Source: Eggerthellaceae bacterium (lineage in GTDB: Bacteria > Actinomycetota > Coriobacteriia > Coriobacteriales > Eggerthellaceae). From it: a stretch of DNA of 7,868 bases. The DNA lies in assembly GCA_900754495.1 (NCBI GenBank), contig CAAEDC010000018.1, positions 1 to 7,868 on the forward strand, in the 5' to 3' direction. The position numbers were made by a program, and so were the translations under genes. Positions 1-6,876 of the stretch are shown piece by piece. Below the pieces are notes generated by a model. It saw only the letters and a list, made by a program, of their open reading frames with translations. It was not told the origin of the DNA and did no database searches. The stretch's first letter is position 1. The number at the start of each line of letters is the position of its first letter.

Positions 1-384
<384 letters not shown>

Positions 385-620
385 AAGATGGGGCGGGCAC
401 CGCTGCCCTCCCCGGAAAGCCTGATTCGGCACTGCCCCGCTCATGGCGTCCCCATCGGGGGGGCCGCCGGGCCGCGGGGCGATCCATCGTCGTCATTGAA
501 GCGACTTCGATGACGCATCGCATCTCTTCGAAAAATTCCGTCTTCCGCAGTATCCGGTTTTCAAGGTCCCGCCTCCGCCCCGGAGGGGCTTCGGCCGCTC
601 CGCACTCCCGTGCGGCGCAA
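385..620 (-). other. 16S rRNA 5' leader (transcribed spacer)
   Basis: About 235 nt separate the mature 16S 5' end from the predicted transcription start near 620, and no protein gene is credible here. On the minus-strand transcript it holds, in order: a hairpin at 600-615 (6-bp GC stem, 4-nt loop), a second at 572-586 (6-bp stem, 3-nt loop), a boxA-like element at 551-568, and a longer hairpin at 491-515 (6 bp plus 3 bp around one mismatch, 5-nt loop). Such leaders normally hold the antitermination signal and one arm of the RNase III processing stem. The other arm would lie beyond 16S, outside this window, so the processing stem cannot be shown here. Confidence 0.75.
551..568 (-). promoter_or_regulatory. 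boxA-like rRNA antitermination element
   Basis: The minus strand reads GACCTTGAAAACCGGATA. This resembles the CTTTGAAAACT-type sequence often seen in leaders and spacers of Gram-positive rRNA operons, where NusB/NusE bind nascent RNA and help polymerase resist Rho. The position, about 50-70 nt downstream of the predicted start and well before 16S, suits that role. The assignment rests on similarity and location only. Confidence 0.5.
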
Positions 621-626
621 GAGATA

Positions 627-674
627 ACTTTACTCGCTTCCGTCCTTGCTGTCAAGAACTTTTTTTAAAAAGTT
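627..674 (-). promoter_or_regulatory. rRNA operon promoter with A/T-rich upstream element
   Basis: On the minus strand a perfect -35 hexamer TTGACA (650-655) is followed by 17 bp and a -10 TAAAGT (627-632, four of six consensus matches). Transcription would begin near 619-621. Immediately upstream of the -35 is an A/T tract, an inverted repeat AACTTTTT/AAAAAGTT at 657-674. It sits where UP elements contact the alpha-subunit C-terminal domains in strong rRNA promoters. It is the only near-consensus sigma70 promoter I see in this leader region, so it very likely drives the operon. Further promoters upstream are possible but none is clear. Confidence 0.88.
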
Positions 675-852
675 TCGAAGTTTTTCTCGCTCGGAGTTTT
701 GCTTCGAATCTTCCCAAGCTCTTGCCTCAAGCCCGCGCCTCGCTCTCTCACACGGGGCCGGCGGAAGCAGCTCGGATATATTACGCGTCTTTTACGTTTG
801 CGAGCGCGAGAAATCTGCGCTTCACAAACAGCGCACATAGGCACAATCAAAT

Positions 853-889
853 CGAGGTTAAACCACAAGTTGTAGTGTTCGGAACCTCG
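853..889 (-). terminator. Inverted repeat, possible terminator of the sigma/anti-sigma cluster
   Basis: A 7-bp perfect inverted repeat, CGAGGTT (853-859) and AACCTCG (883-889), starts about 15 nt after the anti-sigma stop codon in the transcript sense. The 23-nt interior contains a further short CAC/GTG pairing. Downstream on the minus strand comes ATTTGATTG, which is only mildly T rich, so this is a weak intrinsic terminator or a 3'-end-stabilising stem. The location between the anti-sigma gene and the rRNA promoter fits a transcription end. The stretch 675-852 beyond it is A/T-richer DNA in which I recognise no gene; a TAATAT at 778-783 lacks a matching -35. Confidence 0.45.
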
Positions 890-904
890 TCACGCGCGAC
901 AACG

Positions 905-1948
905 TCATTCCGAATGGCCTCCATGGTATCCATGACCCCCTTCGGCGCCCTGGCCCTTTCCCTTGGTACCTGTGTCCGCGTCTTGTCCGGAGCCGTTCTG
1001 CCCCTGCCCTCTGCGATCGCCGGCGCTTTGGCTCGAACCGCCCTGGCCCATGCCATGATGGCCTTCCTGCGGCTCTCCCCCGCATTCGTCTATGCGCTCG
1101 TGCAGCTCCCTCATGCTCATAGCGGCACATTCCTCAAGCGACACCGAGGGGTCGAGCTCGATCAACTGCTGGGCTGCCGCGTATTTGCCCACTCCCATGC
1201 CCGCATGGTGCGCGCTTTCGCGCGTCTCCCCATCCACGCGATGGCAGGAACCGTTGCAGGAGGAGTTTCGCAGGCATTCGTCGCTCGCACCTTGCAGGCG
1301 GGACGCGAGCGCTTCGTTGTCGGTCGTCACGCCCACCGACACGTACGCGTCCTCATCTATATAGATAGAAAGAGCCTCGCTTTGGAGCAACATGGCAAGC
1401 GCATCTTCGTAGCTTCTGCCCTCCAAGGCAACGCCTTGCAGCACGGCATCCGCATCTTCGTTGAGCGGACGCGCATCGATCACCGTGCCGAACGCGTTCA
1501 CCGACAGCTCCAGCGAAGGATTGATGTCGATGCCCACGTAGGCGGCCGGCTCGCTGTACAGGCGGAAACCGAAGACGCCGGCGACGACCGCCAGCAGGCA
1601 CGCCGCCGCCGCGAGCGCGCGACGCACCACCTTGAATCCCCGCTTGCGTTTGGGAGCAGGCTGCGCCATCTCGCCGGGATGCGGAAGGGATGCGGAGAGA
1701 TCGCCCCCCTCGCCCTTGGCATTTCCTGCGGTTACGGCGTGGCGCGATGGCGAATCCCCCGTCGGCGCAGCCGCGTCGTCCGTCTGCGGGCGGCGCGCCT
1801 CAATCGCCTCCAGTGTCGCGGCTTTGAGCGCTTCGGGGGCGTGCACGGCGTCGAACGCCTCGCGCACGGCGTCCTCCCACGGCTCCCGACCGACCTCGTG
1901 CTCCGCCGAAGCGGCGCGCATCGTGCGGATGTCGTCAGATTTGCTCAT
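905..1948 (-). CDS. Membrane anti-sigma factor with RsgI-like extracytoplasmic domain
   Basis: This 347-residue protein probably binds the sigma factor encoded just before it and holds it at the membrane until an external signal arrives. Residues 1-100 are cytoplasmic, with an amphipathic segment at 22-53 that could be the sigma-binding part. A basic patch (KRKRGFK, 100-106) precedes one transmembrane helix at about 109-129. The exterior part begins with GIDINPSLELSVNAFG (139-154), a pattern typical of the middle domain of RsgI-type anti-sigma factors, followed by acidic helices to about 200. A Cys cluster (C225, C231, C235 with H236) is followed by GVGKYAAAQQLIELDPS (252-268), also seen in RsgI relatives. 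The tail from 290 is low-complexity Gly/Gln/His. The start at 1948 was chosen because its ATG overlaps the sigma stop (ATGA), implying translational coupling; the open frame continues upstream only as antisense of the sigma gene. The domain call is from memory of the family; the sensing ligand is unknown. Confidence 0.85.
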   Translation of the reverse strand: MSKSDDIRTMRAASAEHEVGREPWEDAVREAFDAVHAPEALKAATLEAIEARRPQTDDAAAPTGDSPSRHAVTAGNAKGEGGDLSASLPHPGEMAQPAPKRKRGFKVVRRALAAAACLLAVVAGVFGFRLYSEPAAYVGIDINPSLELSVNAFGTVIDARPLNEDADAVLQGVALEGRSYEDALAMLLQSEALSIYIDEDAYVSVGVTTDNEALASRLQGASDECLRNSSCNGSCHRVDGETRESAHHAGMGVGKYAAAQQLIELDPSVSLEECAAMSMRELHERIDECGGEPQEGHHGMGQGGSSQSAGDRRGQGQNGSGQDADTGTKGKGQGAEGGHGYHGGHSE

Positions 1949-2436
1949 CGCAGAAGCTCCCTCAACGTCGCCTTGCCGCGCGAGATCCAGGTGTACACCG
2001 TGTTCACCGGCGCCGAAAGCATCTCCGCTATCTCGGGCGCGGTGTATCCCTCGCAAAGGGACAGGTACAGCGGAGTGCGTGGAGGATCGTCCAGCCCGCG
2101 CATCGCATCGACCACCTCGCTTTGGAACGATCCCGGCTGCATCGACGGGTCGTCCGCTTCGACGACGGCAAGGTTCTCCGCTCCCGCCTGCCGCGCCGTG
2201 CGGCGCGACGTCGCACGCCAGATATCCTTGCATGCGTTGGCGGCGGTGCGCAAAAGCCACGCTTTTCGATGCTCATCGTCGTTGAAGCGCGCCTCATCGG
2301 CGAGAGAGTATTTGAGAAACGTGTTCTGAAACGCGTCCTGCGCATCCTGGCGCTCGGAAAAATGCAGCACGCAGACGCGCCATACGGCGTCTGCGTGCCG
2401 TGCCATCGCTTCTTCGATGTCGTGCTGGGGGCGCAT
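1945..2436 (-). CDS. ECF-type RNA polymerase sigma factor
   Basis: This 163-residue protein has the two-domain layout of extracytoplasmic-function sigma factors. Region 2 spans about 8-76, including DAQDAFQNTFLKY (31-43), the core-binding and -10-reading part, and the helix around KAWLLRTAANACKDIW (58-73). Region 4 spans about 105-163 with a helix-turn-helix near GYTAPEIAEMLSAPVNTVYT (130-149) for -35 recognition. There is no region 1.1 or 3, which fits an ECF sigma of usual length. The ATG is preceded by a weak AAGAG ribosome site, and the gene begins 37 nt after the stop of the exported-protein gene, so the two are probably co-transcribed. Its stop overlaps the anti-sigma start by ATGA. It likely directs RNA polymerase to a small envelope regulon that may include its own operon. 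The exact ECF group cannot be assigned by eye. Confidence 0.93.
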   Translation of the reverse strand: MRPQHDIEEAMARHADAVWRVCVLHFSERQDAQDAFQNTFLKYSLADEARFNDDEHRKAWLLRTAANACKDIWRATSRRTARQAGAENLAVVEADDPSMQPGSFQSEVVDAMRGLDDPPRTPLYLSLCEGYTAPEIAEMLSAPVNTVYTWISRGKATLRELLR

Positions 2437-2473
2437 GCTCTTCTCGACCGCGGGACGACCCGACTACGGAACC

Positions 2474-3079
2474 CTATGCAGCGCGGCCCGCGCCATGGTG
2501 GGCGCCGTGATGGCCGCCGTCTGCCGCACCGTATCCGGTGCCGTCGCCAGGGCCATAACCGTTGCCGGAACCGTATCCGTAGCCGTTGCCGTTGCCCGCA
2601 TCGGCGCCTTGGCAGTAGCGATTGCCGCCGCCCCAGCACGACGAGAAGCCGCAGTTGTCGCAGATTCCGTCACCGTCGGCGTCAACGTAACCGCCGCATC
2701 CGACGCCCCGCTGCGATCCCCTGTTGTCGCACACGCCATCGCCATCGGCATCGGCATAGCCGCCGCAGCTGTCGCAGACGCCGTCGCGGTCGGCATCCGT
2801 CCAGCAGCCGGCGGCCCCCGCGCCGCGGGTGCCGCGGAAATCGCAGATCCCGTCGCCGTCGGCATCCGCAAAGCCCGCGCATGCCGACACGACGCCCGAG
2901 GAGACGCTGGAGGTGACGGCGGAACCCGTCATCGCAGGCCGGACTCCGGTCTGCTCCGCCGAAGCGCTGCCCACGCCGATGGCCACCGCGCCCGCAAGCG
3001 CCACGATCGCCGCCACGACGCCCAGCGCCGCCAGGCCCTTGCGGCTTTTGCCCGAAACAGTCTGATCGTTCGTGTTCAT
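2474..3079 (-). CDS. Exported protein with four Cys-containing Ca-binding-like loops and a Gly/His tail
   Basis: No named family is recognised with certainty. The 201-residue product begins with a basic stretch (KSRKG) and a long hydrophobic run (about 17-36) ending SASA-E at 38-42, a plausible signal peptide with cleavage near 41. Four loops of the form (F/W/Y)xDADxDG(I/V)CD lie at 70-80, 93-103, 108-118 and 131-141. The DxDxDG spacing matches EF-hand-like or thrombospondin type 3 calcium loops, with a Cys inside each. Further cysteines (67, 92, 105, 128, 143, 148, 156) suggest disulfides or metal binding. Residues 158-201 are Gly/Asn/Tyr-rich and end in a His-rich patch. A strong AGGAGG site (3085-3090) lies 5 nt before the ATG. 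It is the first gene ahead of the sigma/anti-sigma pair, so it is probably a target of, or accessory to, that system. No cell-wall anchor motif is visible, so it may be released or held through the envelope. Confidence 0.82.
   Translation of the reverse strand: MNTNDQTVSGKSRKGLAALGVVAAIVALAGAVAIGVGSASAEQTGVRPAMTGSAVTSSVSSGVVSACAGFADADGDGICDFRGTRGAGAAGCWTDADRDGVCDSCGGYADADGDGVCDNRGSQRGVGCGGYVDADGDGICDNCGFSSCWGGGNRYCQGADAGNGNGYGYGSGNGYGPGDGTGYGAADGGHHGAHHGAGRAA
2657..2872 (-). repeat. Degenerate coding repeats: four DxDxDGxCD loops
   Basis: Four copies of an 11-codon unit occur inside the exported-protein gene, spaced 23, 15 and 23 codons apart. They are visible in the DNA as recurring GCCGTCGGCATC-like blocks on the plus strand. 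They diverge in sequence but keep Asp, Gly and Cys positions. The arrangement suggests duplication of a short calcium-loop module. Copy number could vary between strains. Confidence 0.75.
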
Positions 3080-3148
3080 GAGAGCCTCCTGTCCGCCTCC
3101 GGATCTTCCGGCGCCGCGGCACCCGGCCCGCGCTGCCGATCCGTCGTT

Positions 3149-3175
3149 TTATCCAACTCACTTAGAACACGTTTG
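3149..3175 (-). promoter_or_regulatory. Candidate promoter of the exported protein/sigma/anti-sigma operon
   Basis: The minus strand reads CAAACG, then a short gap, then GGATAA ending at 3149. As an ECF-style promoter, AAAC (3172-3175 and neighbours) is about 16 nt from GGATAA. As a sigma70 promoter, TTCAAA is about 18 nt from GATAAA. Both readings fall in the right place, about 70 nt before the ATG and after the tyrS terminator. Which sigma uses it cannot be decided by eye; autoregulation is an attractive guess. A 5-bp hairpin (3099-3111) lies in the leader just before the ribosome site. Confidence 0.35.
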
Positions 3176-3223
3176 AAAGCGGAGGATCCTTTCAACATTT
3201 TTCATAGTAATCCGGTTTTCGGC

Positions 3224-3256
3224 AAAGAAAAAGGGCACCGCCCGCAGACGATGCCC
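3224..3256 (-). terminator. Rho-independent terminator after tyrS
   Basis: On the minus strand GGGCA (3252-3256) pairs with TGCCC (3233-3237), with extra partial C-G pairing inside. The stem is followed directly by the T tract TTTTTCTTT (3224-3232). It begins about 25 nt after the tyrS stop codon. It separates tyrS transcription from the downstream sigma cluster. Confidence 0.85.
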
Positions 3257-3281
3257 TTCAAGCTTTGGGCGACGCAGGTCG

Positions 3282-4493
3282 CTAGACCAGCTTGACGAAC
3301 TTGCGCTTGCCCACCTGGACCGTCGCGCCCTCCAGCTCGCAGGGTTCGACGTTGTAGGACTTGGCGGGAACGGCAGCGCCGTTGATCTTGACGCCGCCGC
3401 CGTCGATGAGGCGACGCGCCTCGCCGATGCTGGGCACCATGCCGGCATCGTGCAGCAGCTTGGCCAGGTACACCTTGCCGTCCTCGTTGGGAGTGAGGTC
3501 GGCGGAGAACTGGGGGATCTCCTCCGGCGCCTCGTGCTGCTTGAAGACGCGGTCGAACTGGGCTTCCGCCTCCTCGGCGGCCGCCTCGTCGTGGTACAGC
3601 GCCACGATGTTGCGCGCGAGCGCACGCTTCGCCTTGTTGGGATGCAGCTCGCCGTTGGCCAGCGCGCGCTCGATCTCGTCGACTTCGTCCACCGAAAGCG
3701 TGGAGGCCAGGCGGTAGTAGCGCGGCATGAGCTCGTCGGGGATCGACATGACCTTGCCGAACATATCGGCGGGCTCGTCGGTCAGGCCGACGTAGTTGCC
3801 GTAGCTCTTCGACATCTTCAGCACGCCGTCGGTGCCCTCGAGTAGCGGCATGGTGAGCGCGACCTGGGGCTCCATGCCCATCTTCTCCATGAGCTCGCGA
3901 CCGGCGAGCAGGTTGAACAGCTGATCGTTGCCGCCCATCTCGACATCGGCTTTGATGACGACCGAGTCGTACGCCTGCATCACGGGGTACAGGAACTCGT
4001 GCAGGGCGATGGGGGTGTGGGACTGGTAGCGCTTCGTGAAGTCGTCACGCTCGAGGATGCGGGCGACCGTGAACTTGGAGCACAGCTCCAGCAGGCCCTT
4101 CAGATCGAGCTTGAGGATCCAGTCCGCGTTGTAGACGACGGTGGTCTTCTCGGGGTCGAGCACGTTGAACGCCTGCTCGACGTAGGTCTTGGCGTTGGCC
4201 TCGACCTGCTCCTGGGTGAGCTGGGGACGCGTCGTGTTCTTGCCGGACGGATCGCCGATGAGCGCCGTGCCGTTGCCGATGATGAGGGTGACGCGATGGC
4301 CCAGATCCTGGAACTGGCGCATCTTGCGCAGCGGCACCGCGTGGCCGAGATGCAGATCGGGGCTGGTGGGGTCCACACCCAGCTTGATGTTGAGCGGCTC
4401 GCCCCGCTTGAGCTTCTTTAAAAGCTCCTCCTCGGGAACGATGTTCGCCGCACCCGATTTGATGATACGCAGTTGTTCTTCAGCCGAAAGCAT
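3282..4493 (-). CDS. tyrS: Tyrosine--tRNA ligase
   Basis: This 403-residue class I aminoacyl-tRNA synthetase activates tyrosine with ATP and charges tRNA-Tyr in the cytoplasm. The Rossmann catalytic domain shows the HIGH signature as HLGH (48-51) after [10 protein letters not shown]. The tyrosine-site segment runs YPVMQAYDS (169-177) to GGNDQ (187-191), and the class I loop KMSKS is intact at 226-230. The C-terminal part (about 341-400) is an S4-like RNA-binding domain. Length and motif form fit the TyrRS subgroup of about 400 residues. The start at 4493 was chosen because MLSAEEQL is the natural N-terminus and AAAGAGG (4500-4506) lies 6 nt upstream. The frame extends further upstream to 4871 but that part is out-of-frame tgt sequence. 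The gene has its own candidate promoter and terminator, so it looks monocistronic. No T-box-like leader is visible: the 5' region is too short. Confidence 0.98.
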   Translation of the reverse strand: MLSAEEQLRIIKSGAANIVPEEELLKKLKRGEPLNIKLGVDPTSPDLHLGHAVPLRKMRQFQDLGHRVTLIIGNGTALIGDPSGKNTTRPQLTQEQVEANAKTYVEQAFNVLDPEKTTVVYNADWILKLDLKGLLELCSKFTVARILERDDFTKRYQSHTPIALHEFLYPVMQAYDSVVIKADVEMGGNDQLFNLLAGRELMEKMGMEPQVALTMPLLEGTDGVLKMSKSYGNYVGLTDEPADMFGKVMSIPDELMPRYYRLASTLSVDEVDEIERALANGELHPNKAKRALARNIVALYHDEAAAEEAEAQFDRVFKQHEAPEEIPQFSADLTPNEDGKVYLAKLLHDAGMVPSIGEARRLIDGGGVKINGAAVPAKSYNVEPCELEGATVQVGKRKFVKLV

Positions 4494-4530
4494 CGGTGAC
4501 CTCTTTCTATATATAGATGCAACGAGCGAG

Positions 4531-4539
4531 ATTCTACCA
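4531..4539 (-). promoter_or_regulatory. Candidate extended -10 promoter of tyrS
   Basis: The minus strand carries TGGTAGAAT, an extended -10 (TG-N-TAGAAT, with five of six matches to TATAAT). It would give a start near 4524 and a leader of about 30 nt before the tyrS ATG. No good -35 is seen 17 bp upstream, which is acceptable for an extended -10 promoter. The nearby TATATA at 4508-4514 is too close to the ribosome site to be the main -10. Confidence 0.5.
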
Positions 4540-4552
4540 CAGGAACGGGACG

Positions 4553-4581
4553 CGGCCCCGCCGGCGCATGACGCGGGGCCG
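4553..4581 (-). terminator. Strong GC hairpin between tgt and tyrS, possible terminator
   Basis: A perfect 9-bp inverted repeat, CGGCCCCGC (4553-4561) and GCGGGGCCG (4573-4581), encloses an 11-nt loop. It lies about 80 nt past the tgt stop in the transcript sense and just before the tyrS promoter. No T tract follows on the minus strand, so it is not a standard intrinsic terminator. It may act as a U-less terminator or a 3'-end protective stem. Confidence 0.45.
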
Positions 4582-4660
4582 GACGTGAAATCGCGAGGCG
4601 CTGCCGCATGCGCCACCCGACGGCATCCGCGCGCGGGACGAGCCGCACGCGGCCCGGTGC

Positions 4661-5809
<1,149 letters not shown>

Positions 5810-6766
5810 CTAGACCTCCTCGACGCGGGCGGGACGGGCGATCGGCGGCGCGCTGCGGCGGGGCTTGGCGGTGGTGGGGACGCCGGACTCGTTGACGGCG
5901 TAGGCGCTGGCGGCGATGCGCTGCATCTCCTCGTCGGAACGTCTGAACAGGACGTTGGCCCCGTAGGCCTTCTCGACGCGCGGCCAGGACACCGCCCCCG
6001 TCTCCACATGCTGCGCGGGATCCTCGCACAGCGGCAGCGACTCGACCCATGCGGCGAACTCCTCCATGCTGCCATGCTTCACCGTCGAAAGGTCGTAATC
6101 CACCGCATCGATCAGGAAATCGGTGACCAGATAGGCGTCCGTGCCCATATCGAGAGCGGCGAGATCCTCGACCGTGTTGTTCCCCACCATCAGCACGTCG
6201 CGGCCGGCAAGCCCCGTCGCGGCAAGGTTCTCCGCATAGTAGGTGAGGTTCGGCTTGATGCTCGCCGAGTTCTCGAACGTCGTGATGCGGCTGAACAGAT
6301 CGGGATCGACCCCCGCCCACGCAAGGCGGCTGCGCACCGCCGTCAGGGGGAACATCGGCATCGTGGTGAGCACGAGCGTGTAGCCCTTCTCCGCAAGCGC
6401 CTTCACTGCGCGCGCTGCGGCGGGATTGGCGGCGACTCCCTCGCCGATCGAGGGGAAGTGGTTCTCGTAGAAGTCCTCGAACAACGCCGTCCAATCGACC
6501 GCGTCCTTGTCGACGCAGGAGTAGAACGCCTCGAAGAACGCCTGCTCGTTCGTGACGTCGCCGCTATGGCGCGCCATCGCCTTGATGCCAGCTTTCATTC
6601 CCGCTCCGAACGCATGGGGATCCGCTCCGTGCGCGGCGACGTAAGCACCGAGCTTCGCCATGTATGCCCCCATGAACTCCTCGACATCCATGGGCAGCAG
6701 CGTGCCGTCCAGATCGAAAAACACCGCGCGGTACGCGCGGTCGCCGACAGGTTCGCGTTGTTCCAT
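5810..6766 (-). CDS. HAD-superfamily hydrolase with C-terminal extension
   Basis: This 318-residue protein is a cytoplasmic haloacid-dehalogenase-type phosphatase, substrate unknown. Motif I is FFDLDGTLLP (16-25), with D18 as nucleophile and D20 as acid/base. Motif II is probably VLTTMP (132-137) and motif III is K171 in SIKPN. Motif IV reads MVGNNTVEDL (193-202), where the usual first Asp of the Mg-binding GD motif is Asn196, leaving E200/D201 as acidic ligands. An alpha-helical C1-type cap lies at about 30-110. The HAD core ends near 245. The remaining 70 residues, including a Pro/Arg-rich tail (299-315), have no recognised match. The start is supported by GAGGTG (6775-6780), 8 nt upstream. 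It sits directly ahead of tgt with overlapping translation signals, so it may act on a nucleotide or phosphate product around tRNA modification, but this is only inference. Confidence 0.9.
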   Translation of the reverse strand: MEQREPVGDRAYRAVFFDLDGTLLPMDVEEFMGAYMAKLGAYVAAHGADPHAFGAGMKAGIKAMARHSGDVTNEQAFFEAFYSCVDKDAVDWTALFEDFYENHFPSIGEGVAANPAAARAVKALAEKGYTLVLTTMPMFPLTAVRSRLAWAGVDPDLFSRITTFENSASIKPNLTYYAENLAATGLAGRDVLMVGNNTVEDLAALDMGTDAYLVTDFLIDAVDYDLSTVKHGSMEEFAAWVESLPLCEDPAQHVETGAVSWPRVEKAYGANVLFRRSDEEMQRIAASAYAVNESGVPTTAKPRRSAPPIARPARVEEV

Positions 6767-6783
6767 AGCTGATTCACCTCAAT

Positions 6784-6813
6784 CTTGCGTAATGACGCAT
6801 GCCAGTATAAGGT
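6784..6813. promoter_or_regulatory. Divergent promoter region between the HAD-tgt operon and queH
   Basis: The 110-bp gap between the divergent start codons holds two candidate -10 boxes that overlap on opposite strands. The minus strand has TATACT (6804-6809) for HAD-tgt, with no clear -35. The plus strand has TATAAG (6806-6811) for queH, with a TTGCGT (6785-6790) only 15 bp away as a poor -35. An inverted repeat TGCGT-AATG-ACGCA (6786-6799) lies beside them and could be an operator. Shared boxes would tie the two transcription units together or make them compete. Confidence 0.4.
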
Positions 6814-6876
6814 ACGGGCAGGGAAAACACCGGTTCGCCCGCGAATCAACACCGCATCGAAAGGAAACGGACGCCC

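Noticed and set aside
1949..2260. N-terminal extension of the anti-sigma factor upstream to 2260
   Set aside because: It overlaps the sigma gene in another frame and shows no conserved-looking sequence. The ATGA junction gives a typical coupled start.
722..2329. Long plus-strand reading frame of 535 codons
   Set aside because: It lies opposite the anti-sigma and sigma genes, whose protein motifs are clear. The product is Arg/His/Ala-rich with no recognisable domain, as expected for antisense frames in GC-rich DNA.
2657..2872. Possible CRISPR array from evenly spaced similar blocks
   Set aside because: The blocks are degenerate codon repeats inside a protein gene with uneven spacing (23, 15, 23 codons), not identical repeats with unique spacers.
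2417..3295. Plus-strand frames across the exported-protein gene, rich in Ala, Val and Arg
   Set aside because: They arise from the repeated DxDxDG codons read on the opposite strand. The minus strand has a strong ribosome site, signal peptide and regular motif spacing.
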